This document shows, in pieces, positions 1 through 10,571 of a stretch of 64,000 bases of DNA. Each line of letters opens with the position of its first letter. Within the stretch, counting starts at the first letter, position 1. Under the pieces are notes generated by a model. That model worked only from the letters and a program-made list of their open reading frames with translations, was not told the DNA's origin and did not search any database. A program made the position numbers and the translations under genes. This stretch comes from Timema cristinae (Eukaryota; Arthropoda; Insecta; Phasmatodea; Timematidae), in the NCBI GenBank assembly GCA_039000515.1, contig JBCFYV010000012.1, positions 114,215,949 to 114,279,948 of the forward strand. The letters run 5' to 3'.

Positions 1-150
1 TGTGAATGTGGGGAATGCCAGGCCTCCACCGTGGTTCGGATTCCACGTTAAACTGTAGGTCCTACATTTCATCTCACAATCACCCTACCATTACACATTA
101 GCGTAAGTACGTATAACCCGAACGGGTAGTAAGACGCGGTGCTAATAATA

Positions 151-177
<27 letters not shown>
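1..177 (+). mobile_element. SINE-A, 3' part, cut by window start
   Basis: Body (AATGCCAGGCCTCCACCGTG and on), hairpin tail ACCCGAACGGGT, GACGCGGTGCTAA and a (TAA)n run. The tRNA-like head lies before the window. Confidence 0.85.
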
Positions 178-182
<5 letters not shown>

Positions 183-580
183 AACACGCAAAGTACCCAA
201 TATGAACAGGGGACGGTTAAAACCAAAAACCCCCCGGGAAACCCTTTTCAGAATTCAAACCGTGACCTCCTCGATCACAAGTAAACACCTATATAGTGAG
301 ACTGACGTCTAAGACCGTGTAAAATACAGGTATAGGTCACAACAGCGTGCAGAAGTTTAATGTTTTTCTTATTTTTAATCTTTTCAAACATTTATTTAAA
401 AGTCGCAACTTCCTTTTCAAGTCTTGTCAGAAAGACAGGACGATAATTCCTTGCCCTTTCCCGGTAAAAAGGAAGGAAAGTGAAGTGAAAGTGAACCGAG
501 ACACTGCTTTACTAGGTATAAAATAAACATAAGTTTAATGTCAATCACAAGTGTCCATTCTGGCTCTTTATTTAATCAAC
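178..580. other. No gene seen
   Basis: AT-rich DNA. A weak SINE-C-like piece (CTCCTCGATCAC, then TATATAGTGAGACTGACGTC) lies near 265-320. Nothing else is recognisable. Confidence 0.4.
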
Positions 581-907
581 AGAATGAAGGCGCTGAAGGA
601 GTGCGGTTTGAAAGGGAATCCAATAGGTCGATGCGAAAGAAGAGTCTTACATTGGTTCGGGCATGTTCAGAGGATGAGTGTGGATCGAGTGACGTAACAA
701 ATATATGAAGGTAGAATGTGTGGATCAAAAGTAAGGGGTAGGCCATGAAAGACGTGGCTAAATGTTGTAGATGAATCTGTGAAAAAGAGAAACATTAAGA
801 GTTTTAAGAATAAAAGAGCATGTATGACTCGATGTATGGATGTTGTTGAAGAGAAGGGAGTATGCAAGAATAAAGTATTGTGGGGAAAGTTAGTGAGGAC
901 GGATTAA
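581..907 (+). pseudogene. Degenerate C-terminal end of a non-LTR retrotransposon reverse transcriptase ORF
   Basis: One frame reads GNPIGRCERRVLHWFGHVQRM, then QIYEGR, VRGRP-KTWLNVVDESVKKR and an NKR-ACMTRCMDVVE stretch before TAA at 905. The LHWFGHVQRM and YEGR...RGRP-KTW pattern is the common C-terminal end of arthropod LINE ORF2 proteins. Two in-frame stops (TAA at the Lys/T position after DRVT, TGA after GRP) make it non-functional. The catalytic reverse transcriptase domain is absent, as expected of a 5'-truncated copy. It runs through a short 3' UTR directly into the (ATGT)n array. Confidence 0.85.
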
Positions 908-972
908 GTACCGAGTTTTTTTTTAGCTATATGCACAGTTTTTTGCCTACCCTGTAAGGGAATAGCACGATT

Positions 973-1053
973 ATGTATGTATGTATATATGTATGTTTAT
1001 ATGTATGTATGTTTATATGTATGTATGTTTATATGTATGTATGTATGTATGTT

Positions 1054-1085
<32 letters not shown>

Positions 1086-1171
1086 TGCATGTATGTATGT
1101 ATGTGTGTGTATGTATGTATGTATGTATGTATGTATGTGTGTGTATGTATGTATGTATGTATGTATGTATG

Positions 1172-1202
<31 letters not shown>

Positions 1203-1487
1203 GTATGTATGTATGTATGTATGTGTGTGTATGTATGTATGTATGTATGTGTGTGTATGTATGTATGTATGTATGTATGTATGTATGTATGTATGTATGT
1301 ATGTATGTATGTATGTATGCATGTATGTATGTATGTGTGTGTATGTATGTATGTATGTATGTATGTATGTGTGTGTGTATGTATGTGTGTGTGTATGTAT
1401 GTATGTAAGTATGTATGTATGTATGTATGTTGTGTATGTATGTATGTATGTATGTTTACATGTATGTATGTATGTATGATGTATGTT

Positions 1488-1519
<32 letters not shown>

Positions 1520-1573
1520 TGCATGTATGTATGTATGTGTGTGTATGTATGTATGTATGTATGTATGTATGTT

Positions 1574-1605
<32 letters not shown>

Positions 1606-1836
1606 TGTATGCATGTATGTATGTATGTATGTGTGTGTATGTATGTATGTATGTATGTATGTATGTATGTATGTATGTATGTATGTATGTGTGTGTGTAT
1701 GTATGTGTGTGTGTATGTATGTATGTAAGTATGTATGTATGTGTGTGTATGTATGTATGTATGTATGTTTACATGTATGTATGTTTACATGTATGTATGT
1801 ATGTATGTATGTATGTATGTATGTATGTATGATGTA
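973..1836. repeat. (ATGT)n tetranucleotide array, about 860 bp
   Basis: ATGT repeats with interspersed GTGT, TTTAT, TTACAT, GCAT and AAGT variants. They begin right after the LINE 3' UTR (CCTGTAAGGGAATAGCACGATT), so the array is probably the expanded terminal repeat of that LINE. All ORFs here in both strands are periodic artefacts. Confidence 0.97.
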
Positions 1837-1969
1837 TGAAAAGAGTAGGGGAGAGGAGAAAGGAGAGAGAAACTCCATCCCAACTTTTTTTTTTGAAACG
1901 AAACAAAAATTCAAAAAGCTTTATTATTTTTTGTGTCCATCGCTTCGGGGTTTTTACATATCTACTAAT

Positions 1970-2175
1970 CCCGACAGTGTGTTAGGGATGAGCAAAGTTG
2001 AATTATAGGAGAAGTTCACCCGCATTTGCTTGGAAATAGTAATGGATAAACCAGACGCGACGAGGAGCTGATATTCAAGATTCAGCCTTCTCCCTCCCCA
2101 TCACTCACTGGCCATCCAGTCTATTGCGAGACTGACGCCTTATAATGTGTGAGCAGCTGTGGGTGCCTCCTTTCC
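1970..2175 (-). mobile_element. SINE-C, degenerate
   Basis: Read on the minus strand: head fragment with the TCTATTGCGAGACTGACGCC block, body with CCCGCATTTGC and AGGGATGAG..AAAGTTGAAT. Diverged and lacking the hairpin tail. Confidence 0.6.
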
Positions 2176-2670
2176 GCGATTCTAGTATATAATTATTCTT
2201 GTCTATGTCACCTTAATTATATCTGACACGTTGAAAGAAACACGGAAAATATTTTAAAGCCAAGCTAGGTTTTTTTTTTTAGTTTTTTTTTTCTTTTGTA
2301 AGGAAAGCCAATTTTTTTTAACGATAAAATCAAACACAAAGAGAGAGAAAAATTTTTTTTTGATGGAAAGATGAGGGCTCACAATAAAAAAAATAATTTA
2401 ACATCATCGAGACTTTTATCTCAGAAACAAGGAGTTAGAAAAATATCTCCGTCTTGTTTCTCTAAAAATAGTTCGCCGATTGATCGTGCCATTGAATTAT
2501 GTCCAAGGAGCGTTGAGAAGTGGCCAACTGAGAAGGAAGGGATGCAAGAGAGAAAAAAAACAAAAACTATTTTTTTTAAAGGTGAAAAAGAATTGGGGGG
2601 AGGGGGGGATCCAGAAAAGAAGGAAAAAAATAAAAGAAAACTATTTTTCACTTACGGTATGAGACCATCA
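2176..2670. other. AT-rich and purine-rich DNA, no gene seen
   Basis: Contains poly-T and poly-A tracts. Short ORFs on both strands (2371-2679 and 2421-2651) are low-complexity and overlap each other; neither is convincing. Confidence 0.4.
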
Positions 2671-2671
2671 C

Positions 2672-2890
2672 TGATGTAAGAAGGCCGTTTATCTTACCAA
2701 AATACTACTATACGATAGGATTCTGGTACGAAATAAGACCTTCCAGTACTCACAAAATAAGGGTACATAATAGGATCGGCATAAGAAAGTTTAAAATAGT
2801 AGGATCGGCATAGGAAAGTTTAAAAAGTAACTGCAAATAAACATAAATTGATAAAAGGTTTTCTACAGTAGTATTTTGATATAAAGAAAC
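2672..2890 (+). repeat. Dispersed repeat J, copy 1
   Basis: Shares TTATCTTACCAAAATACTAC, a CTGGTA-GAAATAAGACC block and GTAGTATTTTGAT with 32840-33020. It also holds a tandem duplication of about 32 bp containing TAGGATCGGCATA near 2772-2825. Confidence 0.6.
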
Positions 2891-2924
2891 TTTTAGAAAA
2901 AACAAACATATTTCTTTGTGGCAA

Positions 2925-3110
2925 ATATTGATAACATTTTACTATATTATGAGTATTATTTTATCAGTATTGATAATATATATCAAAAGTTACAGATGCA
3001 GATCAGACGAATTGACGTATGAATATGTGAAAGTAAATCTAATTTAGTAACTTTTATAGCTGTCAGATATGGTCCTTCCTATCAAAATTAGACTGTACTT
3101 TATATAATTA
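2925..3110 (-). repeat. Dispersed repeat I, copy 1
   Basis: Minus-strand copy: imperfect palindrome around TTGATAATATATATCAA, then blocks corresponding to TGACGTATGAATATGTGAAA and AGCTGTCAGATATGG-CCTTCC. The same blocks recur at seven other places. Confidence 0.65.
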
Positions 3111-3264
3111 TATTCATTAGCTAACTTTAACTATCAACGTTATTATGTTAGGCCCCAAGTTTATTTATAGCGTCATTTAAGGACTAAGAATTTAGGTGGA
3201 TTTAAAAAAGACGTGCACCAGCATTAGTGTGGAGAGAGAATGGAAAAAATATTCAGTTTGAATC

Positions 3265-3533
3265 ACATATGGATAGACTTCTGTGCTGGGGGTCCGGGGT
3301 TCAATCCTCGGTCCCGGCACAGATTTATCTGATTACCGAACCCTTCCTTCATCTCTGACAAGACGTGTATTAATCACAACTTGTGAATGAATGACAGACC
3401 TCCAACGTGGCTCGGATCCCACGTTAAACTGTAGGTCCTCCATTTCATCTCACAATCACCCTACCATTACACATTAGTGTAAGTGCGTACAACCCGAACG
3501 GGTAGTAAGACGCGGTGCTAATAATAATAATAA
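3265..3533 (+). mobile_element. SINE-A, nearly full length
   Basis: Head remnant GACTTCTGTGCTGGGGGTCC, B box GGGGTTCAATCC, body with TCTGACAAGACGTG, and the full hairpin tail plus (TAA)n. The A-box end of the head is missing. Confidence 0.9.
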
Positions 3534-3970
3534 ATGTACCCGGCTGAGAATCAAACCCAGACCTTCTCCTCGTCAGCGTCAATATAGTATATTGTGAGCC
3601 TGACGTCTTACACTATTTGATCACCGGTGTGGGCAATATTTAAGTGAGTTCTAAATACCATCTTTGAACGCAGATCTGATTTTGAGATATCGGGTTCGAT
3701 TTATGTCCGGGCACTGTGTGGGTGATATTTCCCGCCCTCTTTCGCGGCGAATGCCAAGAAATTTCCCTATAATCTACCCTTCTAGATATTTAAATGAGTG
3801 TAAACTGCGAATGATCCAATTATCATCAGGCGTCAAGCGCAAACAAGTGAACATCAAGGTAACAGATGCAAGGGTAGGTTCTGATGTAGGGCCACCCACC
3901 CCCTAAATGGTTTACCATTCTCCCTTCACGTATACGCTGGTAAGTTTACTCTAATACTTTACCTCGATTC
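3534..3970. other. Old SINE debris
   Basis: 3536-3625 resembles the minus strand of a SINE-C head (AATCAAACCCAGACC, then TATTGTGAGCCTGACGTC). 3660-3960 contains GGGTTCGATTTATGTCC, a B-box-like block. Both are too diverged for firm assignment. Confidence 0.4.
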
Positions 3971-4132
3971 TCTATTGGCGGATTTAAAATACGGATATAC
4001 CGGATGGCCAGTAAGGCGTGGTGGACGTAAACTAAAACATGCTGCGTAACTAGGGTTAGTAAATGGGATTAGGAGTTCACTACAATTGGAGTTGAAGGTG
4101 TCTAGGACTAACAATTTTTTTTAATATGTAAA

Positions 4133-4700
4133 TTATACAATTTTTTTTTTAAAACAAAGATTGGGATCAAATCTAGACCAGTTGTTAGCCTCCCTAACCA
4201 CTCGACCCCAGAGATGTGCTCGCAATATGACAAGAACCACGGTCGAAGAGTACTTTCTGTATCCCAAATGAACCAAGATGGGACTCACCCTTCCTCTAGT
4301 TTCGAGCTGTATCCTGAAACTCTTACCTCTCCATTCTCCTCCAAAGCACTTAGTGGCCCAGCGCACCGCGGCGTGACCGTGGAAATGGTCGTAAAGCAGT
4401 GCCTCCCCCCCCCCCCTCCACCTCTTTTCCGACCGACCGACCGATAGCCGTCGTAAAAAGAACCCTCGCAGCTGAACCAAATCTCTCAATACTTGAAAAG
4501 TCCGTCTCAGAAAAGTGTATAAGGGCTGATTAATCCTACCTTGGACCTTTTCTAGGGTGGGAAAAGAGGGTGAGTAGAAAAATAGAGGGGAGAAACTATG
4601 TCTTACAAGCTTACGAAATATATAGAGGTAAATAAACGCGAGGTTCCCCCCCCCCTCCCCTAGCCCCCCCAGAAGCATATAAACAATACCTCAATTTTAT
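4133..4700 (-). other. 181-codon open frame of doubtful significance
   Basis: The minus-strand frame 4678-4133 is the longest here outside a tandem repeat. Its C-terminal end (REANNWSRFDPN) is the translation of a tRNA-like segment (GTTGTTAGCCTCC, ACCACTCGAC). The rest is low-complexity (a C9-10 run, a GACC repeat). No domain, signal peptide or splice context was recognised, so it is probably not a gene. Confidence 0.2.
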
Positions 4701-4880
4701 AACGAATGAACTGTGTCTGACAGCTAGAAGAAAAAAGTTACAAGATATACTTTCACGTATTCATACGTCAAGTCATGTGATCTTCAGCGGTCACTTTTGA
4801 TAAATATTATCAATGCCTCTGAAATAACAGTGATAAGAAGACCCTTCCTATGAAAATTATTGGACTATACATTGTCTCCT
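4695..4880 (+). repeat. Dispersed repeat I, copy 2
   Basis: Contains TGACAGCTAG, TTTCACGTATTCATACGTCA, the palindrome-like TTGATAAATATTATCAA and CCTTCCTATGAAAATT. One of the best-preserved copies. Confidence 0.7.
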
Positions 4881-5234
4881 GAACTCTAGGCAACACAGCT
4901 GACTGAGTAGCTATGATGGGAAGTATAACTAATAGGCGGATCGGTGAAACAAGACACGTGGGAATAAACTACTAAATTTTCCCACCCCTTTCCCCCCTCA
5001 AACTCAAAAGTCTCCCCCTCCCCCCCACGTCTGGGCAACCAACACACTTACATAATGGAGTAGAGATGAGGGGTGAAATGCGTCCGAATTTTCGTAAAGC
5101 GAGAATTATTTAAACCATTTAAGAAAAAATACTCGACAGAGGATTCGAGCCTCCTCCTCTGTAAACACAAACAATACAAAACTATAACATTTTTCTCGCC
5201 CGTGTGTCCAACCGGAGTGGGTGGTAGCTTAAGA

Positions 5235-5430
5235 CAAGCCCGCTTCAATGGTCGAATGGTTTAAGACGTCTCTCTCGTGAGAGAATGGAACTGGCAATGA
5301 CGTGGAGATTGGATTTCTAATCTCAGTCGGATTTACTTAAGGTGATTTTTCTCTCCACGCGAATGCGGGAAACTTTCTTTGAATTTAAAATCATGTACTA
5401 ATCCTTAACACATTGACGTATATTTATTTT
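5235..5430 (+). mobile_element. SINE-C, plus-strand copy lacking the tail
   Basis: Head TGGTCGAATGGTTTAAGACG, block GACGTGGAGATTGG, B-box-like TTTCTAATCTCAGTCGG, and the body with CCACGCGAATGCGGG. It meets the inverted copy at 5433. Confidence 0.65.
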
Positions 5431-5432
5431 AG

Positions 5433-5680
5433 CGCCACGTCTTACCACCCATTCACGCTATACGCTTATGTACTTATTACTTTAATGATTTTTAGGGATT
5501 AGGAAGGTCATATTTATATAAAGTGTACCCGCATTATCGCGGAAGGACAGTAGAAAACAAATTTTGTAAGAACCACCCTAAGTATATCTGACCGAGATTC
5601 GAACCTCGATCTCCCCATCATCTACGGTCTAATCTACTGTTTAAGGTGGCGCATTAGAGCACGCGGCCACCAAAGAGGGT
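5433..5680 (-). mobile_element. SINE-C, inverted neighbour
   Basis: Minus-strand copy: tail AGCGCCACGTCTTACCACCC, body, then GATTCGAACCTCGATCTCCC (B box) and the GCGGCCACC head end. It forms a tail-to-tail pair with the copy at 5235. Confidence 0.85.
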
Positions 5681-5685
5681 AACTC

Positions 5686-5733
5686 GGCGTAAATACGTAT
5701 AGCACGAAAGGGGAGTAAGACGCGGGGAGAAAC
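5686..5733 (+). mobile_element. SINE tail fragment next to the FAM20C exon
   Basis: GGCGTAAATACGTATAGCAC, AAGGGGAGTAAGACGCGGGG: a lone A/B/C-type tail 27 bp from the exon donor site. Confidence 0.6.
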
Positions 5734-5760
5734 ACCTTAAGTCTAGTTCACTGCGCGTAC

Positions 5761-6065
5761 CTTGCTCCCACTGTGCCTTGCGCCTCTTGTGGTAGGACCT
5801 CCTCCAAGGGTGCCTCCACACCTTGCGCGCCGCCAGCTCCTTGGCGGGAAGGAAGGCGGCGAACGACCCCTCTAGGGTGTCCGGGTTCCCGCAGATGGCG
5901 TGCGCCGTGTCGCAATAGTAGGAGCACTTGCCGTGGAAACACAGGTTGTTGGACGGGGACACGAAGAACGTCTTGAGGAGGTCCCCCTCGGCCAGGGCGT
6001 ACAGCTCCGTGGTCATGTTGAGGATCCGCCCGGTCACGGGCATGGCCCGCCGGAAACCCAGCAGC
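5761..6065 (-). CDS. FAM20C-like: FAM20C-like secretory kinase, internal exon (partial gene)
   Basis: FAM20C is a Golgi and secreted Ser/Thr kinase that phosphorylates S-x-E motifs of secreted proteins. This 305-bp exon encodes about 101 residues: [11 protein letters not shown], a possible N-glycosylation sequon (NMT), [11 protein letters not shown], a four-cysteine block (CFHGKC, YYC, then C before GNPD), EGSFAAFLP and [14 protein letters not shown]. These match, from memory, the N-lobe insert of vertebrate FAM20C; the PWRRSYHKR stretch fits FAM20C better than the xylosylkinase FAM20B. The acceptor is TGTCCCGCAG ending at 6066 and the donor GTACGC starts at 5760. The exon starts with the third base of a codon and ends one base into a codon. 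It is much more GC-rich than its surroundings. The catalytic HRD-like and DFG-like segments are absent and would lie in later exons below position 1. SINE fragments lie immediately on its 3' side. Confidence 0.93.
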
Positions 6066-6119
6066 CTGCGGGACACACACAAACACTAGGGTTACAGCCG
6101 TGGACACTCTTTTTTATAA

Positions 6120-6155
6120 GTGAGGTACTTAACGACGTCACCTACTTGGTGGATA
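6120..6155 (+). repeat. Dispersed repeat H, 5' piece, interrupted by SINE-F
   Basis: AACGACGTCACCTACTTGGTGG is the start of repeat H. It continues at 7595 after the SINE-F insertion and carries the left target-site duplication TACTTGGTGGATA (6143-6155). Confidence 0.75.
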
Positions 6156-7594
6156 GCCATCCCCGTGATGTAGTGGTCAGTGCACCTGGCTATGAGCCTA
6201 GTGGTTCCGGGTTCGATTCCCAGCTGATACCTTTGGTATTTTTCCTGAAAGGGGAATCGCTCCAACTGTCACCAGGATTTGGTTAATTCATCTTAAGGTA
6301 GGTTGTGTTTGCACCGGTTCCACACCAGCAAACTATCACCATCGTACTCACTATCCCATCGTACTCACTATCACCATCGTACTCACTATCGCCCTCATAC
6401 TCACTATCGCTTTCATACTCACTATCACCATCGTACTCACTATCACCATCGTACTCACTATCGCCCTCATACTCACTATCGCCCTCATACTCACTATCAC
6501 CATCGTACTCACTATCACCATCGTACTCACTATCGCCCTCATACTCACTATCGCCTCATACTCACTATCACCATCGTACTCACTATCACCATCGTACTCA
6601 CTATCGCCCTCATACTCACTATCGCCCTCATACTCACTATCGCCCTCATACTCACTATCACCATCGTACTCACTATCACCATCGTACTCACTATCGCCCT
6701 CATACTCACTATCGCCCTCATACTCACTATCACCATCGTACTCACTATCACCATCGTACTCACTATCGCCCTCATACTCACTATCGCCCTCATACTCACT
6801 ATCGCCCTCATACTCACTATCACCATCGTACTCACTATCACCATCGTACTCACTATCGCCCTCATACTCACTATCGCCCTCATACTCACTATCACCATCG
6901 TACTCACTATCACCATCGTACTCACTATCACCATCGTACTCACTATCGCCCTCATACTCACTATCGCCCTCATACTCACTATCGCCCTCATACTCACTAT
7001 CACCATCGTACTCACTATCGCCCTCATACTCACTATCGCCCTCATACTCACTATCACCATCGTACTCACTATCACCATCGTACTCACTATCACCATCGTA
7101 CTCACTATCACCATCGTACTCACTATCGCCCTCATACTCACTATCGCCATCGTACTCACTATCGCCCTCATACTCACTATCGCCCTCATACTCACTATCG
7201 CCCTCATACTCACTATCACCATCGTACTCACTATCACCATCGTACTCACTATCGCCCTCATACTCACTATCGCCCTCATACTCACTATCACCATCGTACT
7301 CACTATCACCATCGTACTCACTATCACCATCGTACTCACTATCACCATCGTACTCACTATCGCCCTCATACTCACTATCGCCCTCATACTCACTATCGCC
7401 CTCATACTCACTATCACCATCGTACTCACTATCACCATCGTACTCACTATCGCCATCGTACTCACTATCGCCCTCATACTCACTATCGCCATCGTACTCA
7501 CTATCGCCCTTATACTCACTATCACCATCACCTCATATTATTGGGACACGGAACTAGCCTCCACTACTAAGCTACGAGTGATGTAGTCCATTAT
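6156..7594 (+). mobile_element. SINE-F with internally expanded minisatellite
   Basis: tRNA-like head with A box TGATGTAGTGGTCAGTG and B box GGTTCGATTCCC, body, the 18-bp array, then GGGACACGGAACTAGCCTCC and the 3' end. It is flanked by a 13-bp target-site duplication (6143-6155 and 7595-7607). The copy at 58146 has the same head and the same 3' block but no array. Confidence 0.9.
6336..7532 (+). repeat. 18-bp minisatellite, about 65 copies
   Basis: Two main unit types alternate in irregular runs: ATCACCATCGTACTCACT and ATCGCCCTCATACTCACT. Because 18 is a multiple of 3, the array is open in several frames on both strands (frames of up to 427 codons); these are artefacts. One early unit is shortened (ATCCCATCG near 6354) and another lacks one base near 6552. 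Confidence 0.98.
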
Positions 7595-7955
7595 TACTTG
7601 GTGGATATGAAGCCATCTTGTACAGCGGGTTGCATTTTAGACTCACGCAATTAGGCACTTTATGCACTATCACACCTAGACTCTAATATACGAAAGATAA
7701 GGAGAGGGAAGAAAATGAGCAGTTCAGCCTTTGAGGCCTCTTGTTTATTAGTTAATGATACTTCCCCTCTTCCTATTACGAGTAAAAACACTAACCCTAC
7801 TATTTACGCATGGACAACATTTGACTTTTTTTTAAATATCTCTTTCTAATTTCTTATTTTAGACATTTAATTCCGAGGATTTATAATCTACATCCTGGCA
7901 GGAAGATCCCTACTGGCCATTTTTGTGAATAAACCAAGTGGCCTAAGTTGTAGAA
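7595..7955 (+). repeat. Dispersed repeat H, copy 1 (continuation)
   Basis: Shares AGCGGGTTGCAT, the CACTTTATGCACTATCACAC block, a GAGACTCCTTGTTTAT-like block and CATCCTGGCAGGAAGATCCC with copies near 42430, 48470 (minus) and 59040. No ORF and no tRNA-like head was seen. Confidence 0.75.
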
Positions 7956-8636
7956 GATTAAAAAAAAACACACTTAAAAATAACTATTTCAAGATCAATA
8001 AAATAGTTTCGTGACATTGCTCAGACTATTTTTATTTTAGCACCGATCAAACAGATCAAAATTATAGGCGTGCCTAACGACGTGGTTAATAAATAATTAG
8101 AATATCACGATTAGTTCTTTGTTCAACTACACGCATGCGCACTAGATCAAATTTGTAGAGCTCGCAGTGTGACCCGCCTCGTTGGTCGTGTGGGCAAAAG
8201 GGCCAGCCATATCCGGTTTGGCAGTAAAGTTAATCTAAAACCCCTACCAAAAGCTTCCAATAATACTTACTTAGGCATTACTGTATAATTTATCTTAAGG
8301 CCCTGCCTACCCTCCCTGGCGGCGTGTTGAGCTTTCAGCTCTAAAATAGATGGCGTTGCTAACGTTATACAAACTGGTGGATTCCAGCCATCAGGTTGGC
8401 AGAACTACTGGTTTGTTTAAACAATTGGGAGACTGGCGACAACGACCGGTAATCAGTAAAGGCAGCAAGCAAACTTTTTTCCAAGAATTGAGAGAGATAA
8501 GAAGTGTAGTGCCGGACCGTAAAGAGTGTAGGCGACCAAGTTTGACTAAACGTGGGGAGACATAACGTCAAGATACAATCACACTCTCGAGCAGAAAAAT
8601 TAGCTTATTCATTCCAGTCAGCTAGACGTCCATTAA
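7956..8636. other. No gene seen
   Basis: Unique-looking AT-rich DNA. Overlapping 71- and 68-codon frames at 8350-8571 lie on opposite strands and show no recognisable domain. Confidence 0.4.
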
Positions 8637-10225
8637 CCTATAGTACCACTTTTGAATTTAGAACCTTTTCATGCCAAAGTTTAGTACTAGTTTTGTACCA
8701 TTTTGTACCCGTAACCGTTTTGAGTAATTAGCATATCAAAGTGGTGAATCTAGGTTAATGCAGTTGTACCACTTTTGAATTTTGAACTTTTTTTGATGCC
8801 AAAGTTTTGTATCCGTACCCATTTTGAGTAATTAGCATATCAAAGTGGTGACTCAAGGTTAATGTTGTTGTACCACTTTTGAATTTTTTATGCCAAAGTT
8901 TTGTACTAGTTTTGTACCGTTTTGTAACACAAATAAGTTTTGTACCCGTACCCATTTTGAGTAATTAGCATATCAAAGTGAGTACTCCACGTACTCCAGG
9001 TAAATGCGGTTGTACCCCTTTTGATTTTGAACTTCTTTTGATGCCAAAGTTTTGTAGTAGTTTGGTACCGTTTTGTAACACAAATAAGTTTTGTACCCGT
9101 ACTCATTTTCAAAATAGCATATCAAAGTGGTGACTCCAGGTTAATGCTGTTGTACCACTTTTGAATTTTTTGATGCCAAAGTTTTGTACTAGTTTTGTAC
9201 CGTTTTGTAACACAAATAAGTTTTGTACCCGTACCCATTTTGAGTAATTAGCATATCAACGTGATGACTCCAGGTTAATGCCGTTGTACCACTTTTGAAT
9301 TTTTTTCATACCAAAGTTTTGTACTAGTTTTGTACCATTTTGTACCCGTACCCATTTTGAGTAATTAGCATATCAAAGTGGTGACTTTAGGTTAATGCAG
9401 TTGTACCACTTTTGAATTTTGAACTTTTTTTGATGCCAAAGTTTTGTATCCGTACCCATTTTGAGTAATTAGCATATCAAAGTGGTGACTCAAGGTTAAT
9501 GTTGTTGTACCACTTTTGAATTTTTTTATGCCAAAGTTTTGTACTAGTTTTGTACCGTTTTGTAACACAAATAAGTTTTGTACCCGTACCCATTTTGAGT
9601 AATTAGCATATCAAAGTGAGTACTCCACGTACTCCAGGTAAATGCGGTTGTACCCCTTTTGATTTTGAACTTCTTTTGATGCCAAAGTTTTGTAGTAGTT
9701 TGGTACCGTTTTGTAACACAAATAAGTTTTGTACCCGTACTCATTTTCAAAATAGCATATCAAAGTGGTGACTCCAGGTTAATGCTGTTGTACCACTTTT
9801 GAATTTTTTGATGCCAAAGTTTTGTACTAGTTTTGTACCGTTTTGTAACACAAATAAGTTTTGTAGCCGTACCCATTTTGAGTAATTAGCATATCAAAGT
9901 GGTGACTCCAGGTTAATGCTGTTGTACCACTTTTGAATTTTTTGATGCCAAAGTTTTGTACTAGTTTTGTACCGTTTTGTAACACAAATAAGTTTTGTAC
10001 CCGTACCCTTTTTGAGTAATTAGCATATCAAAGTGGTGACTCCAGGTTAATGCTGTTGTACCACTTTTGAATTTTTTCATGCCAAAGTTTTGTACTAGCT
10101 CTGTACCGTTTTGTACCACAAAGAGAAAGTTTTGTACCCGTACCCATTTTGAGTAATTAGCATATCAAAGTGTCACGTGACTCCAGGTTAATGCTGTTGT
10201 ACCACTATTGAAATTTTTTCAAATA
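8637..10225 (+). repeat. Complex satellite with a 638-bp higher-order period
   Basis: Units share TTGTACCACTTTTGAATTTT, GATGCCAAAGTTTTGTACTAG, a TAACACAAATAAG-containing segment, and ATTTTGAGTAATTAGCATATC. Some units lack the middle segment, so unit length varies from about 90 to 140 bp. A block with a unique variant (GTACTCCACGTACTCCAGG, near 8983 and 9621) is repeated at a 638-bp offset, and 8906-9112 and 9544-9750 translate identically. Ends are ragged. Confidence 0.95.
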
Positions 10226-10570
10226 AATATCTGGTGAGGGTAGTGATAAATAATAATGTACAGTTATTTACCAGAGAAAAATTTATTTAAGGTAAAATTA
10301 GAGATAACTTATTTTTGAAGGTTTTGTCACTAACTATAATAAATAACCTATACGATTGAGTATGTAGCCTACGATTTTTTCGTACCATTTATTTGAGTTT
10401 ATTAGTAAGCAGGTAAAATAAAAAATAACTCAAATTTAATGTGCTAAATTTGGCCACTGTGCTTTGGCTAATTTTTAAAATTTAAAGGCTAAGGAGGCAA
10501 TAACATATTTTAAAAGCAGTTTCATTTCGAAGACTATAACAATTTTGACTATAAATATATCTGTTATTTT
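10226..10570. other. AT-rich, nothing recognised
   Basis: No ORF of note, no repeat seen elsewhere in the window. Confidence 0.4.
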
Positions 10571-10571
10571 T

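Noticed and set aside
973..2008. Several Met/Tyr/Val/Cys-repeat frames of up to 207 codons
   Set aside because: Artefacts of the (ATGT)n array in all frames and both strands.
4133..4678. 181-codon minus-strand ORF as a gene
   Set aside because: Its end is a tRNA-like repeat, the middle contains homopolymer runs, and no domain is recognised.
5748..6286. Overlapping frames of 119, 128 and 67 codons over the FAM20C exon
   Set aside because: Shadows of the GC-rich exon in wrong frames or on the opposite strand; only one minus-strand frame shows the conserved FAM20 motifs and correct splice sites.
6303..7586. Open frames of 421, 427 and 327 codons on both strands
   Set aside because: They are translations of the 18-bp minisatellite, whose unit length is a multiple of three, and simply stay open by periodicity.
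8755..9750. Identical 68-codon frames at 8906 and 9544
   Set aside because: They reflect the 638-bp satellite duplication, not a gene duplication.
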